10,615 nt of DNA from Lachnospiraceae bacterium (GTDB lineage: Bacteria > Bacillota_A > Clostridia > Lachnospirales > Lachnospiraceae): the NCBI GenBank assembly GCA_017960415.1, contig JAGCZE010000474.1, positions 1-10,615 of the forward strand, read 5' to 3'. The notes beneath the pieces were generated by a model that was not told where the DNA came from, did not search any database, and was given only the letters and a program-made list of their open reading frames with translations. Below, one piece after another: positions 1 through 5,997 of this stretch. The position numbers and the translations under genes are program-made. Every line of letters begins with the position of its first letter. Position 1 is the first letter of the stretch.

Positions 1-101
1 ACGTTCAGATCCGAATGCTGACGGATGAGGATGTGGCGCTGACAACCACAGTCGAAATTGTGAATCTTAATAATGTGATAAAAGGAGGGATCATTCAATG
101 A
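1..101 (+). CDS. C-terminal end of an upstream tail or baseplate gene (5' partial)
   Basis: The only frame open from the left edge begins at base 3 and runs 32 codons to a TGA at 99-101. Its stop overlaps the ATG of the next gene in an ATGA arrangement, which is typical of translationally coupled phage late genes. The visible end contains the stretch TTTVEIVNLNNVIKGG and has no domain I recognise. A tail or baseplate role is inferred only from its position directly before a tail-fibre-like gene. The ribosome binding site of the next gene (AAAGGAGG, 81-88) lies inside this coding sequence, which supports real coupling. Confidence 0.7.
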   Translation, partial: VQIRMLTDEDVALTTTVEIVNLNNVIKGGIIQ

Positions 102-2080
102 GTGAAGTGATCAAAATGCACCTTCAGGACGGAGTGAATGTCGGTGGCGGCGGTGGCGGTTCGGATGCAATATGGCTGCCGAACGTGAGCGAAGAAGGAG
201 TCATTTCGTGGAGTAAGTCTACAAGCACCACAGCCCCGACAGCGCGGAATATCAAGGGTGCTGACGGAGCAGACGGACAGGACGGTGCTGACGGAGTTGG
301 CATTGATACTGTTTACATTGATGCAAATAATCACCTGATCGTTACGAAAACCGATGGCACATCCGAGGATGCCGGAGAGATTCAAGGCGGCGGTGAGAGT
401 AGCGATATCCCGTCTTACTATCAGACCGAATTTGCAACCACAAAGGCAAGTGTGGAAAGCCACAGCACAAACGATTCTTATAATGTGCTGTTTATGACGG
501 ATTTGCATTTTTCTTCGAAGGGCAGCGGTTACAACGAGGACAGGCTTCGCGATCCTCTTTTCAAGACCATAAAAGCCGCAAAAAAGTTCGTTGCGGAAGT
601 GCCTGTTAATCAGTTCGTTTTGAACGGTGACTATATGCAGATGCCGGAGAATTTCACAAAGGAAATGGGTATCTCAAACATTGCCGAACTGAATGAAATG
701 TTTGACGGTATCAGCGTTCCTTTTATGCCGCTTGAAGGAAACCATGAAGCCGATTATAGAACAGGAAATCCGAGTGCGGGTAACGGTCTGACCGCTGACG
801 AAGTGTACCAGCTTCTTTCAAAAAAGTGGGTAGGCAAAAACGGCATTAAGAAGGTATCAATCAATACCTATTATCGCATTGACGATGTAAATGAAGTATG
901 TCATGTTTTCGTATCGACATTTACAACGGGCGCAATGAAAACGGCTATTCTTGCAGACTTCGCATCTGTTGTATCAGCAAACACAAACGATTATCCGTAT
1001 ATTATATATAACCATTTTGGCAATACACCAACGGATGTAGAAACGCAGACAAAGGACAGCATCGACTACATCAAGAACACGCTTGGCAAGACAATTATAG
1101 CGTGGATAAGCGGTCATAAACACTTTGATTGGGTAAGAGTTTATAATAATACACTTGTTATCACTCTACTCAATTCGGGATTTTGGACGAATGAGCAAGG
1201 ACAGGATGAACAGACATACACAAAAACCACAGGCACAGCTTCGGAGAGTGCTTTTTCAGTATTGACAATAGTTCCGTCAACAGGCAAGCTGTTTGTTACC
1301 CGTTTTGGTGCGGGTGTTGATTTTGAATGTAATTATAATACCACAAGCGGCGCAATAGGCAGAATTGGCTATCTGCCGACAACTTCATACTCTGTCACAA
1401 ATACGTTGAGCGGCGGGGTGAGTACAAGTAATGCGTCGGGAACAGCAACGGGCGGTGATTCATACGATGCAACATTGAGCGTTCCTGACAATCACTACAC
1501 GTTTGGCACGGTAACGGTAACAATGGGTGGCACAGATATAACCTCAACGGCTTATGATTCCACTACTCATGAGGTATCTATTGCATCCGTCAACGGCGAT
1601 ATTGTAATAACAGCAACGGCAACAAATGATTATTTCTTTACAGCGTTGGAGTCCGAAGCGATTCAATATTCATCAGGCAAACCCGCAACCTTTACTGTAT
1701 CGGGCAACAATCTTTCGCTTGAAATACCACAGGCAAATTCAGGTGTCAAACTGAAACTTGATCCGATAAAAGCCGCTGTTTCAGAAGATACAAATTTCAA
1801 AATGAAAATTGATAGTGGCTCGGCAAGCGTTAAGGCAAGCGGTGTATCAGTAAGGCTCCAGTATTACGATTCAAGTAATACGCAGTTGCAAAGCGTTGAG
1901 TATTGGACGAGTAGCGGTACAATAGACGCTATTGAAAGCGGTATTTCAAAACAGACCACAGCGGCAAGCGTAGCAAACGCGGCTTATGTAGTTCTTGAAA
2001 TACGTTCATCAAGTAGTGCTTCGGGAATATTCCCTTACACGTTGACACTCAACAATTTGCGTATTGAATATCCGGCATAA
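98..2080 (+). CDS. Tail protein with collagen-like segment and metallophosphoesterase domain
   Basis: 660 residues, likely a distal tail or fibre protein that touches the cell surface. Residues 16-21 are a glycine run. Residues 54-68 are short Gly-X-Y triplets (GADGADGQDGADGVG) such as link domains in phage fibres. Residues 128-400 carry the calcineurin-like metallophosphoesterase signature in order: D135-x-H137, G177-D178, GNHE at 214-217, H306, and GHKH at 339-342, so all metal ligands appear intact. Residues 430-508 form a beta-rich repeat domain of the kind seen in clostridial surface and phage proteins, with motifs TVTVTMGGTDIT and IASVNGDIVITATA. Residues 516-660 are another beta-rich, possibly carbohydrate-binding domain. 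The family hydrolyses phosphomono- or diesters; wall or lipoteichoic acid phosphodiesters are a plausible but unproven target. The ATG at 98 has a strong Shine-Dalgarno (81-88). By eye, the DNA after about 480 looks more AT-rich than the start of the gene, as expected for an exchanged receptor-binding module. Confidence 0.85.
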   Translation: MSEVIKMHLQDGVNVGGGGGGSDAIWLPNVSEEGVISWSKSTSTTAPTARNIKGADGADGQDGADGVGIDTVYIDANNHLIVTKTDGTSEDAGEIQGGGESSDIPSYYQTEFATTKASVESHSTNDSYNVLFMTDLHFSSKGSGYNEDRLRDPLFKTIKAAKKFVAEVPVNQFVLNGDYMQMPENFTKEMGISNIAELNEMFDGISVPFMPLEGNHEADYRTGNPSAGNGLTADEVYQLLSKKWVGKNGIKKVSINTYYRIDDVNEVCHVFVSTFTTGAMKTAILADFASVVSANTNDYPYIIYNHFGNTPTDVETQTKDSIDYIKNTLGKTIIAWISGHKHFDWVRVYNNTLVITLLNSGFWTNEQGQDEQTYTKTTGTASESAFSVLTIVPSTGKLFVTRFGAGVDFECNYNTTSGAIGRIGYLPTTSYSVTNTLSGGVSTSNASGTATGGDSYDATLSVPDNHYTFGTVTVTMGGTDITSTAYDSTTHEVSIASVNGDIVITATATNDYFFTALESEAIQYSSGKPATFTVSGNNLSLEIPQANSGVKLKLDPIKAAVSEDTNFKMKIDSGSASVKASGVSVRLQYYDSSNTQLQSVEYWTSSGTIDAIESGISKQTTAASVANAAYVVLEIRSSSSASGIFPYTLTLNNLRIEYPA

Positions 2081-2092
2081 AGGAGGTGCGCT

Positions 2093-2845
2093 ATGGCAAC
2101 AAGACAACAGTTCTGTGACGCTATGGAAGAAGTCTACAAGAATCATGGCGTTTACATAGGCACAGCTAACGGTGAGCGCACGGAAAGCCTGACAATCGGG
2201 CAGATTCACCAGATGGAGAAGAATTACGGTCGTCCTGACCCGGACAACGACACAAAGCGCGATCTGAAGTATATCGCATCATGCTACGAAAAGCACTGGA
2301 ATATGTCGAAATCTCTTGCCGGAGACTGCTCCGGCATCGTGGTCGGCATCTTGCGTTCATTGAAAGTGATAAAATCCACTGCCGATTACAACTGCCGCAC
2401 ATTCATGAAAGCCTCAAAGACAGTCGCTCTGAAAGACTTACAGGCAGGCGATTTGGTATTCAACAAAACATCCGAGCCGAGTCATATGGGCGTGTATGTG
2501 GGTGACGGAATGGTCGTGGAATCCCAAGGACGAGACGCAGGGGTGGTACGCAGAAAGACCTCAGCGGGCGGCTGGGCAGTAGGCGGTCGGTTGGACTGGT
2601 TCGATGATGACATCCCTATTCTCACCCGAAATCTTTACTATCGTCCCGATGATCTGATGAAGGGCGAGGACGTGAAACTGGCACAAGAGCGACTGAACCT
2701 GAAAGGCTGTGATGCCGGGGTGGAGGACGGAATCTTCGGACGCAAGAGCGAAACCGCAACAATTGAGTTTCAGGAAATAAATCACCCGCCGCTTGAAGTG
2801 GATGGCGTGATAGGACAAAAAACATGGGCTAAACTGTGGGAATAA
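2093..2845 (+). CDS. Endolysin, NlpC/P60 peptidase plus peptidoglycan-binding domain
   Basis: 250 residues. The centre carries an NlpC/P60-type cysteine peptidase: DCSG at 78-81 gives catalytic C79, the AGDLVF strand at 118-123 precedes the second motif, and SHMGVYVG at 130-137 gives catalytic H131. E143 or a nearby polar residue may be third. The C-terminus (about 187-250) is a PG_binding_1 domain, with KLAQERLN, DGIFGRKSETATIEFQ and DGVIGQKTWAKLW motifs. Family members cut peptide bonds in cell-wall peptidoglycan, here for lysis at the end of infection. No signal peptide or N-terminal membrane anchor is seen, so export would depend on the holin encoded two genes downstream. The start has AGGAGG at 2081-2086, just after the preceding stop. 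Confidence 0.92.
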   Translation: MATRQQFCDAMEEVYKNHGVYIGTANGERTESLTIGQIHQMEKNYGRPDPDNDTKRDLKYIASCYEKHWNMSKSLAGDCSGIVVGILRSLKVIKSTADYNCRTFMKASKTVALKDLQAGDLVFNKTSEPSHMGVYVGDGMVVESQGRDAGVVRRKTSAGGWAVGGRLDWFDDDIPILTRNLYYRPDDLMKGEDVKLAQERLNLKGCDAGVEDGIFGRKSETATIEFQEINHPPLEVDGVIGQKTWAKLWE

Positions 2846-2861
2846 CGGAGGATAATTTAAA

Positions 2862-3158
2862 ATGACTATCGAAGTGGCACTTTTAATTTCATTTTTAGGT
2901 GTATTCTTTGCAATATTCTTTGGAGCACTTAATAACCGAAGAAGCCAAAAAGCCGAGGACAGGCGCGAACAATCCGATATGACCACAGTGATCGTGAAAT
3001 TGGAGAGCATCAGCTCCGACACGAATGAGATCAAGAACGATATAAAGAGCCTGAAGTCGGATGTCCGCCACAATAGTGAGAACATTATCAGACTCGACGA
3101 AAGCCTCAAATCGGCGTGGAAACGTATCAACGAATTAGCTCAGGAAAAGGGGGAATGA
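2862..3158 (+). CDS. Membrane-anchored coiled-coil protein of the lysis cassette
   Basis: 98 residues. One hydrophobic segment (residues 4-24) is followed by NRR and a charged tail (27-95) whose heptad-like pattern of I, L and V reads as a coiled coil ([17 protein letters not shown]). The single N-terminal anchor would leave the coil outside or inside the membrane depending on topology, which cannot be settled from sequence. Small proteins like this often sit between endolysin and holin in Gram-positive phages. They resemble XhlA-type haemolysin partners in composition, though XhlA usually has its membrane segment at the C-terminus. A holin-accessory role is inferred from position. GGAGGA at 2847-2852 serves as ribosome binding site, and the stop overlaps the start region of the holin. 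Confidence 0.75.
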   Translation: MTIEVALLISFLGVFFAIFFGALNNRRSQKAEDRREQSDMTTVIVKLESISSDTNEIKNDIKSLKSDVRHNSENIIRLDESLKSAWKRINELAQEKGE

Positions 3159-3160
3159 AC

Positions 3161-3364
3161 ATGAAAAAGGTATTCTCAAAAGAATGGTGGAAAGCGGCAG
3201 GAATCAGAGCAATCAAGACGGTGGCACAGACGGCGATCGCTACGATCGGCACGGCAGCAGTCATGAGTCAGGTGAACTGGGCAGCGGTGGCTTCGGCTTC
3301 ATGTCTTGCAGGAATTCTCTCCCTGCTCACGTCACTCGCAGGCCTGCCGGAAGTAACAGATTGA
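3161..3364 (+). CDS. Holin, r1t type
   Basis: 67 residues with the pattern of the r1t holin family: a charged N-terminus ending in [16 protein letters not shown], a first hydrophobic helix (about 17-37), a short turn with Q-V-N-W (37-40), and a second hydrophobic helix (about 41-61). The family makes holes in the cytoplasmic membrane that release the endolysin at a set time. I chose the ATG at 3161 because the G-rich ribosome binding site (3146-3153) lies seven bases upstream. The in-frame ATG at 3155 is too close to it, and the more upstream one at 3116 has none. A two-start arrangement (3155 and 3161), as used by some holin/antiholin pairs, cannot be excluded but is poorly supported. Confidence 0.88.
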   Translation: MKKVFSKEWWKAAGIRAIKTVAQTAIATIGTAAVMSQVNWAAVASASCLAGILSLLTSLAGLPEVTD

Positions 3365-3373
3365 GGAGGATAT

Positions 3374-3589
3374 ATGCGGATATGCGACTTTACAAAACCA
3401 GAACTTGATGCATTCAGACGGGAATGCAATTTCACGGACATTGAAAGCCAGTGCTTTGAGCTGAAAGCCAAGGACTGCACAAACATACAGCTTGCAATGC
3501 AGCTCAACGTATCGGAATCAACGATCTCTGTAATAATGCGGCGCGTCCGCACAAAGATAACGAAGGTTTTAAACTGGAGGTGTGATTGA
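3374..3589 (+). CDS. Small HTH DNA-binding protein (sigma region 4/LuxR-like)
   Basis: 71 residues. After a short N-terminal helix, residues 20-64 read as a region-4-like or GerE-like helix-turn-helix: FTDIESQCFEL, then NIQLAMQLNVSESTISVIMRRV, where the NVSESTIS turn and following recognition helix are clear. No region 2 of a sigma factor is present, so it would be a DNA-binding accessory factor and not a stand-alone sigma factor. It lies nine bases after the holin with AGGAGG at 3364-3369, in the same late transcript. It could regulate late or post-lysis genes; that role is inference. Finding a regulator this far down the late operon is slightly unusual, though I recall similar pairs of this gene and the next one in other gut phages (unchecked). 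Confidence 0.72.
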   Translation: MRICDFTKPELDAFRRECNFTDIESQCFELKAKDCTNIQLAMQLNVSESTISVIMRRVRTKITKVLNWRCD

Positions 3590-3590
3590 T

Positions 3591-3869
3591 ATGTGTGATT
3601 GCAATGTATGTGACAAATGTCCTCTTTTTCCGGAAATACATACGGTAAAGGAATGGGCTGAAATGCCCGACAAGGTATCCGTGTGGGGCAAGTGGTACGC
3701 CTATTCAGATTATAGGACAGACAATGATGTGGACATTCCACGCTTTAAGTTTGGCGACGGAAAGACGCTGATCTCCAAGCTGCCCTTCGTGACTGCTGCC
3801 ATCACGGACAACGATGTGGAATACTGGGACACGAAAGAGGATGCCAAGAGTTTTTCAACAGAAATCTAA
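3591..3869 (+). CDS. Small protein with N-terminal cysteines and a tail-fibre-like GDG motif
   Basis: 92 residues, function unknown. The N-terminus has cysteines at 2, 4, 7 and 10 (CDCNVCDKC), which could bind a metal or form disulphides. The segment IPRFKFGDGKTLISKLPFV (49-67) matches a motif common at the N-termini of clostridial and streptococcal phage fibre or hyaluronidase-like proteins, where a GDG turn is followed by LPF. It may be a stand-alone version of that small beta domain. A GTG at 3582 is in frame, but the ribosome binding site (TGGAGG, 3575-3580) is correctly spaced only for the ATG at 3591. It is the last gene before the terminator at 3905-3935. A tail-linked role is a guess. 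Confidence 0.68.
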   Translation: MCDCNVCDKCPLFPEIHTVKEWAEMPDKVSVWGKWYAYSDYRTDNDVDIPRFKFGDGKTLISKLPFVTAAITDNDVEYWDTKEDAKSFSTEI

Positions 3870-3886
3870 CAGATTTACAACAGTTT

Positions 3887-3895
3887 TGCTATAAA
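3887..3895 (+). promoter_or_regulatory. Possible extended -10 promoter just before the terminator
   Basis: TGCTATAAA fits an extended -10 element, but there is no recognisable -35 at 16-18 bases upstream. Transcription would begin near 3902 and run straight into the hairpin at 3905-3927. If real, it would give an attenuated transcript feeding the accessory cassette. AT-rich sequence after a stop codon often produces such matches by chance. Confidence 0.25.
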
Positions 3896-3904
3896 AATAT
3901 CGTC

Positions 3905-3935
3905 AGAACCCTGCGAGTCAGGGTTCTTTTTTTTT
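3905..3935 (+). terminator. Strong intrinsic terminator ending the late/lysis operon
   Basis: AGAACCCTG (3905-3913) pairs perfectly with CAGGGTTCT (3919-3927) around a five-base loop, followed by nine T residues (3927-3935). It separates the lysis genes from the accessory cassette that begins at 3966, so the cassette probably has its own transcription or depends on read-through or antitermination. Confidence 0.93.
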
Positions 3936-3965
3936 GCAAAAATATAACTAAAGGAAGTGAGAATC

Positions 3966-4343
3966 ATGTGGAAAGAATTCAATCCAAATCCTTGCGGAAT
4001 TAGAGTCGGCGATTGTGCGATCAGAGCAATATGCGCGGCAGAAGATCTGTCATGGTACGAGGCTTATGATGACCTGGTACATTACGGCAGAAGGCTTTGC
4101 AATCTGCCAAATGCAAATGAGGTATGGGGCGCGTATCTGAAAGACAAAGGCTACACGCGGCATGTTATCGAAAACACCTGCCCTGCGTGCTATACGGTCC
4201 GCGATTTTTGTCGAGATCATCCTGACGGCATTTATGTACTCGGGACCGGATCTCATGTGGTGACTGTCATATTTGGGGACTATTTGGATGCTTGGGACTC
4301 AGGCTCGGAAACCCCGGTCTATTATTGGAGGGCTGATTTATGA
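3966..4343 (+). CDS. Small papain/C39-like cysteine peptidase candidate
   Basis: 125 residues. The order Cys-His-Asp of the papain/C39-like fold can be read: GDCAIRAIC near the N-terminus offers C17 at the start of a helix, GSHVVTVI (95-102) offers H97 on a strand, and YLDAWDSG (106-113) offers D108 or D111. The size is close to a minimal C39-like domain without an ABC transporter or propeptide. Family members cleave peptides or act as deamidases or transglutaminases; the substrate here is unknown. The ATG at 3966 has AAGGAA at 3951-3956, whereas the in-frame GTG at 3957 lies inside that site. It is the first gene after the terminator, and its stop overlaps the next ATG (ATGA), so the two are coupled. 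The next proteins in the cassette are possible substrates (inference). Confidence 0.68.
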   Translation: MWKEFNPNPCGIRVGDCAIRAICAAEDLSWYEAYDDLVHYGRRLCNLPNANEVWGAYLKDKGYTRHVIENTCPACYTVRDFCRDHPDGIYVLGTGSHVVTVIFGDYLDAWDSGSETPVYYWRADL

Positions 4344-4768
4344 ACTACAATCAATATTACAATCCTTATTTACAAAACCAACAAAACAACGGATTCATGG
4401 GAGTCCAGAATCAACAAAACAATGGATTCATAGGAGTTCAAAACGAACAGGAAGCACGCTTTTACCCTGTGGCTCCCGGTAACAGTATAACCTTCCGCGA
4501 TGAATCAGCTCCTTACATCTATACAAAGACAATGGGCCGCTCACAGCTTGACCGTCCGACCTTCGAAAAGTACAGACTGGTGAAAGAGGAAGCAGTCGAG
4601 ACGGCAGCAGAGACGGCCGAAGTGAAGGAGAGCATCGACTTCTCAATCTATGCGCTCAAAGACGATCTTGCGCCTATTACAGAACAGATCTCGGCACTAC
4701 AGAAAGAAATCGCAGGCATGAAGACAAAGAAAAAGGTGATCAGGGAGGTGGAAGTCGATGATGAATAA
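4340..4768 (+). CDS. N/Q-rich protein with YPVAP motif and C-terminal coiled coil, unknown function
   Basis: 142 residues. Residues 2-35 are rich in Asn, Gln and Tyr and include two 11-residue repeats (QNQQNNGF-M/I-GV) and the start of a third. A compact central segment follows (41-81: FYPVAPGNSITF, then YIYTKTMGRSQLDRPTFEKYRL). An acidic, helical C-terminus (84-142) has a likely coiled coil at 100-132 and ends with KKKVIREVEVDDE. There is no signal peptide or membrane segment. I recall similar YPVAPG...YTKTMG proteins in other gut Clostridia phages as uncharacterised products, but cannot verify this. The low-complexity head plus coil suggests a structural or scaffold role. It is coupled at both ends, sharing bases with the genes before and after, with GGAGG at 4327-4331. 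Confidence 0.78.
   Translation: MNYNQYYNPYLQNQQNNGFMGVQNQQNNGFIGVQNEQEARFYPVAPGNSITFRDESAPYIYTKTMGRSQLDRPTFEKYRLVKEEAVETAAETAEVKESIDFSIYALKDDLAPITEQISALQKEIAGMKTKKKVIREVEVDDE
4373..4438 (+). repeat. Two 33-bp in-frame tandem repeats
   Basis: Copies at 4373-4405 and 4406-4438 each encode QNQQNNGF-(M/I)-GV; the next codons (QNEQ) look like a decayed third start. The copies differ at only a few positions, so the duplication is either recent or conserved, and it changes protein length in whole 11-residue steps. Confidence 0.85.
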
Positions 4769-4961
4769 TATGATGGCGATGTTGCAGCAGATTAAAGCGG
4801 ACCCGATCAGCATCCTCTCCCAGAGATTCAACCTTCCGGCAAACATGTCGAAAAATCCGCAGGATATCATTCAGCACCTGCTCAATTCGGGGCAGGTATC
4901 ACAGGCACAGGTCAACAACGCAATGCAGATGCGGAAACAGTTCTTTGGAACTGCTAAATAA
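4758..4961 (+). CDS. Small helical protein, unknown function
   Basis: 67 residues, methionine- and glutamine-rich, with no cysteine and no membrane segment. It reads as helices separated by LPANMSKNP (27-35). The second half (DIIQHLLNSGQVSQAQVNNAMQ) looks like a helix-turn-helix-shaped hairpin but has no clear DNA-recognition features. The start at 4758 overlaps the previous gene by eleven bases and is served by AGGGAGG at 4742-4748. I do not recognise a named family. Position and coupling place it in a unit with the two genes before it. It is the last gene before the structured leader of the 285-residue protein. Confidence 0.72.
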   Translation: MMNNMMAMLQQIKADPISILSQRFNLPANMSKNPQDIIQHLLNSGQVSQAQVNNAMQMRKQFFGTAK

Positions 4962-4980
4962 TTCTTAACAGTTGAGTTAA

Positions 4981-5096
4981 AGACCCAGCGTGGTCCGCAT
5001 CGTTGAGAGGCGTGCTGGGTTCATATGTTCATAATATCATAAGTTATAGGTTTGCGCAACCTTAACATACCGACCGTCCATCGCGAGGGCGGCCGC
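4981..5096 (+). promoter_or_regulatory. Structured leader with three hairpins upstream of the Gly/Cys-rich gene
   Basis: The 166-base gap between 4961 and 5128 has no ORF of note but is dense in pairing. ACCCAGC (4983-4989) pairs with GCTGGGT (5014-5020). AGGTT (5048-5052) pairs with AACCT (5058-5062). CGACCGTCC (5071-5079) pairs with GGGCGGCCG (5087-5095) with one A-C mismatch and one G-T wobble. None is followed by a T run, so they are not ordinary terminators. I found no convincing -35/-10 pair; CATAAT at 5030-5035 lacks a spaced -35. It may be an RNA processing, stability or translation-control leader. Confidence 0.45.
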
Positions 5097-5127
5097 TAAC
5101 CTACAATAATAATAGGAGGAAAACATT

Positions 5128-5985
5128 ATGGCACTTGAAGAAAACAGCAATGGAAATGGTTTCTTTATGCCCGTTGCCCCCGCTTATTACGGCGGAGGTA
5201 ACAACGGAAACAACAACGGCTTCGGCGGGGACTGGGCATGGATTATTTTGCTCCTGCTCCTTGGATGGGGTAACAATGGAAACGGCTTCGGAGGCAACGG
5301 CGGAGGATTCGGAGGAGGCTCCGGTCTCTATCCTTGGATGAATCAGGCGAATCTGACCTCAGAAGGCTTCCAGAATCAGCTCATGAATGACAACATCACT
5401 TCGATCAGGGATGGCGTCAATTCTCTTTCAACTCAGCTTTGTAACTGCTGCGGTGATATGCAGATGGCTCTGGCCACAGGCTTTGCAGGCGTAGAACAGG
5501 GCGCGAACACAAGACAGATCGCCAACATGCAGCAGGCATTCGCTTCTCAGATGGCAACTTCTCAGGGCTTCAACAGTGTGCAGTCTCAGCTCGCTCAGTG
5601 CTGCTGCGACAACAGGCTCGCAACAAACGATCTCAAGTACACAATAGCGACCGAAGCATGCAACAGCCGGGCAACAAGCACAGCCAACACGCAGGCTATT
5701 CTCGACAAATTATGCCAGCTCGAACTGGATAATTACAAAGCACAGCTCGAGGCGAAGAACGACACAATCGCACAGCTCAGATCCGATGTTCTTTACGCTC
5801 GCGGACAGGCTTCTCAGGATGTACAGACCGCTCGCATTCTTGCAGGACAGACTGCGGAAGTTGACGCTCTGTATGACAGACTGAACAACTGCCCCGTCGG
5901 GACAGTTCCGGTGTACGGAAGACAGCCTATCTTCACATGCAACAATAACAACAACGGATGCGGTTGCGGCTGCGGTGGATTCTAA
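5128..5985 (+). CDS. Gly-rich, Cys-rich protein with short hydrophobic stretch, unknown function
   Basis: 285 residues. Residues 21-66 are Gly/Asn-rich and flank a hydrophobic run (WAWIILLLLLGW, 36-47), too short for a classical membrane helix. The Gly-rich-plus-hydrophobic layout recalls the small YjcZ-type spore coat/membrane proteins of Firmicutes (resemblance only). A long Gln/Ala-rich helical part follows, with cysteine clusters CNCC (105-108) and CCC (158-160), single cysteines at 178, 196, 255 and 271, a likely coiled coil (about 186-222), and a tail CNNNNNGCGCGCGGF holding four more. Thirteen cysteines in a phage protein suggests disulphides, metal binding or cross-linking. MPVAP (14-18) echoes YPVAP in the 142-residue neighbour. 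AGGAGG lies just upstream of the ATG. A surface, spore or virion structural role is open. Confidence 0.8.
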   Translation: MALEENSNGNGFFMPVAPAYYGGGNNGNNNGFGGDWAWIILLLLLGWGNNGNGFGGNGGGFGGGSGLYPWMNQANLTSEGFQNQLMNDNITSIRDGVNSLSTQLCNCCGDMQMALATGFAGVEQGANTRQIANMQQAFASQMATSQGFNSVQSQLAQCCCDNRLATNDLKYTIATEACNSRATSTANTQAILDKLCQLELDNYKAQLEAKNDTIAQLRSDVLYARGQASQDVQTARILAGQTAEVDALYDRLNNCPVGTVPVYGRQPIFTCNNNNNGCGCGCGGF

Positions 5986-5997
5986 GGAGGTGCGGTC

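Noticed and set aside
95..508. Minus-strand open frame opposite the start of the tail protein
   Set aside because: It arises from the glycine- and aspartate-rich repeats of the tail gene read in reverse; no domain and no ribosome binding site.
2561..3130. Long minus-strand open frame opposite the endolysin and coiled-coil genes
   Set aside because: It lies opposite well-supported plus-strand genes with clear domains and has no ribosome binding site or recognisable product.
3934..3948. Promoter directly after the terminator (TTGCAA with TATAAC)
   Set aside because: The two hexamers are almost adjacent and no correctly spaced -35 exists.
5003..5035. Sigma-70 promoter (TTGAGA with CATAAT) in the structured leader
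   Set aside because: The spacer would be 21 bases and there is no TG extension; too weak to call.
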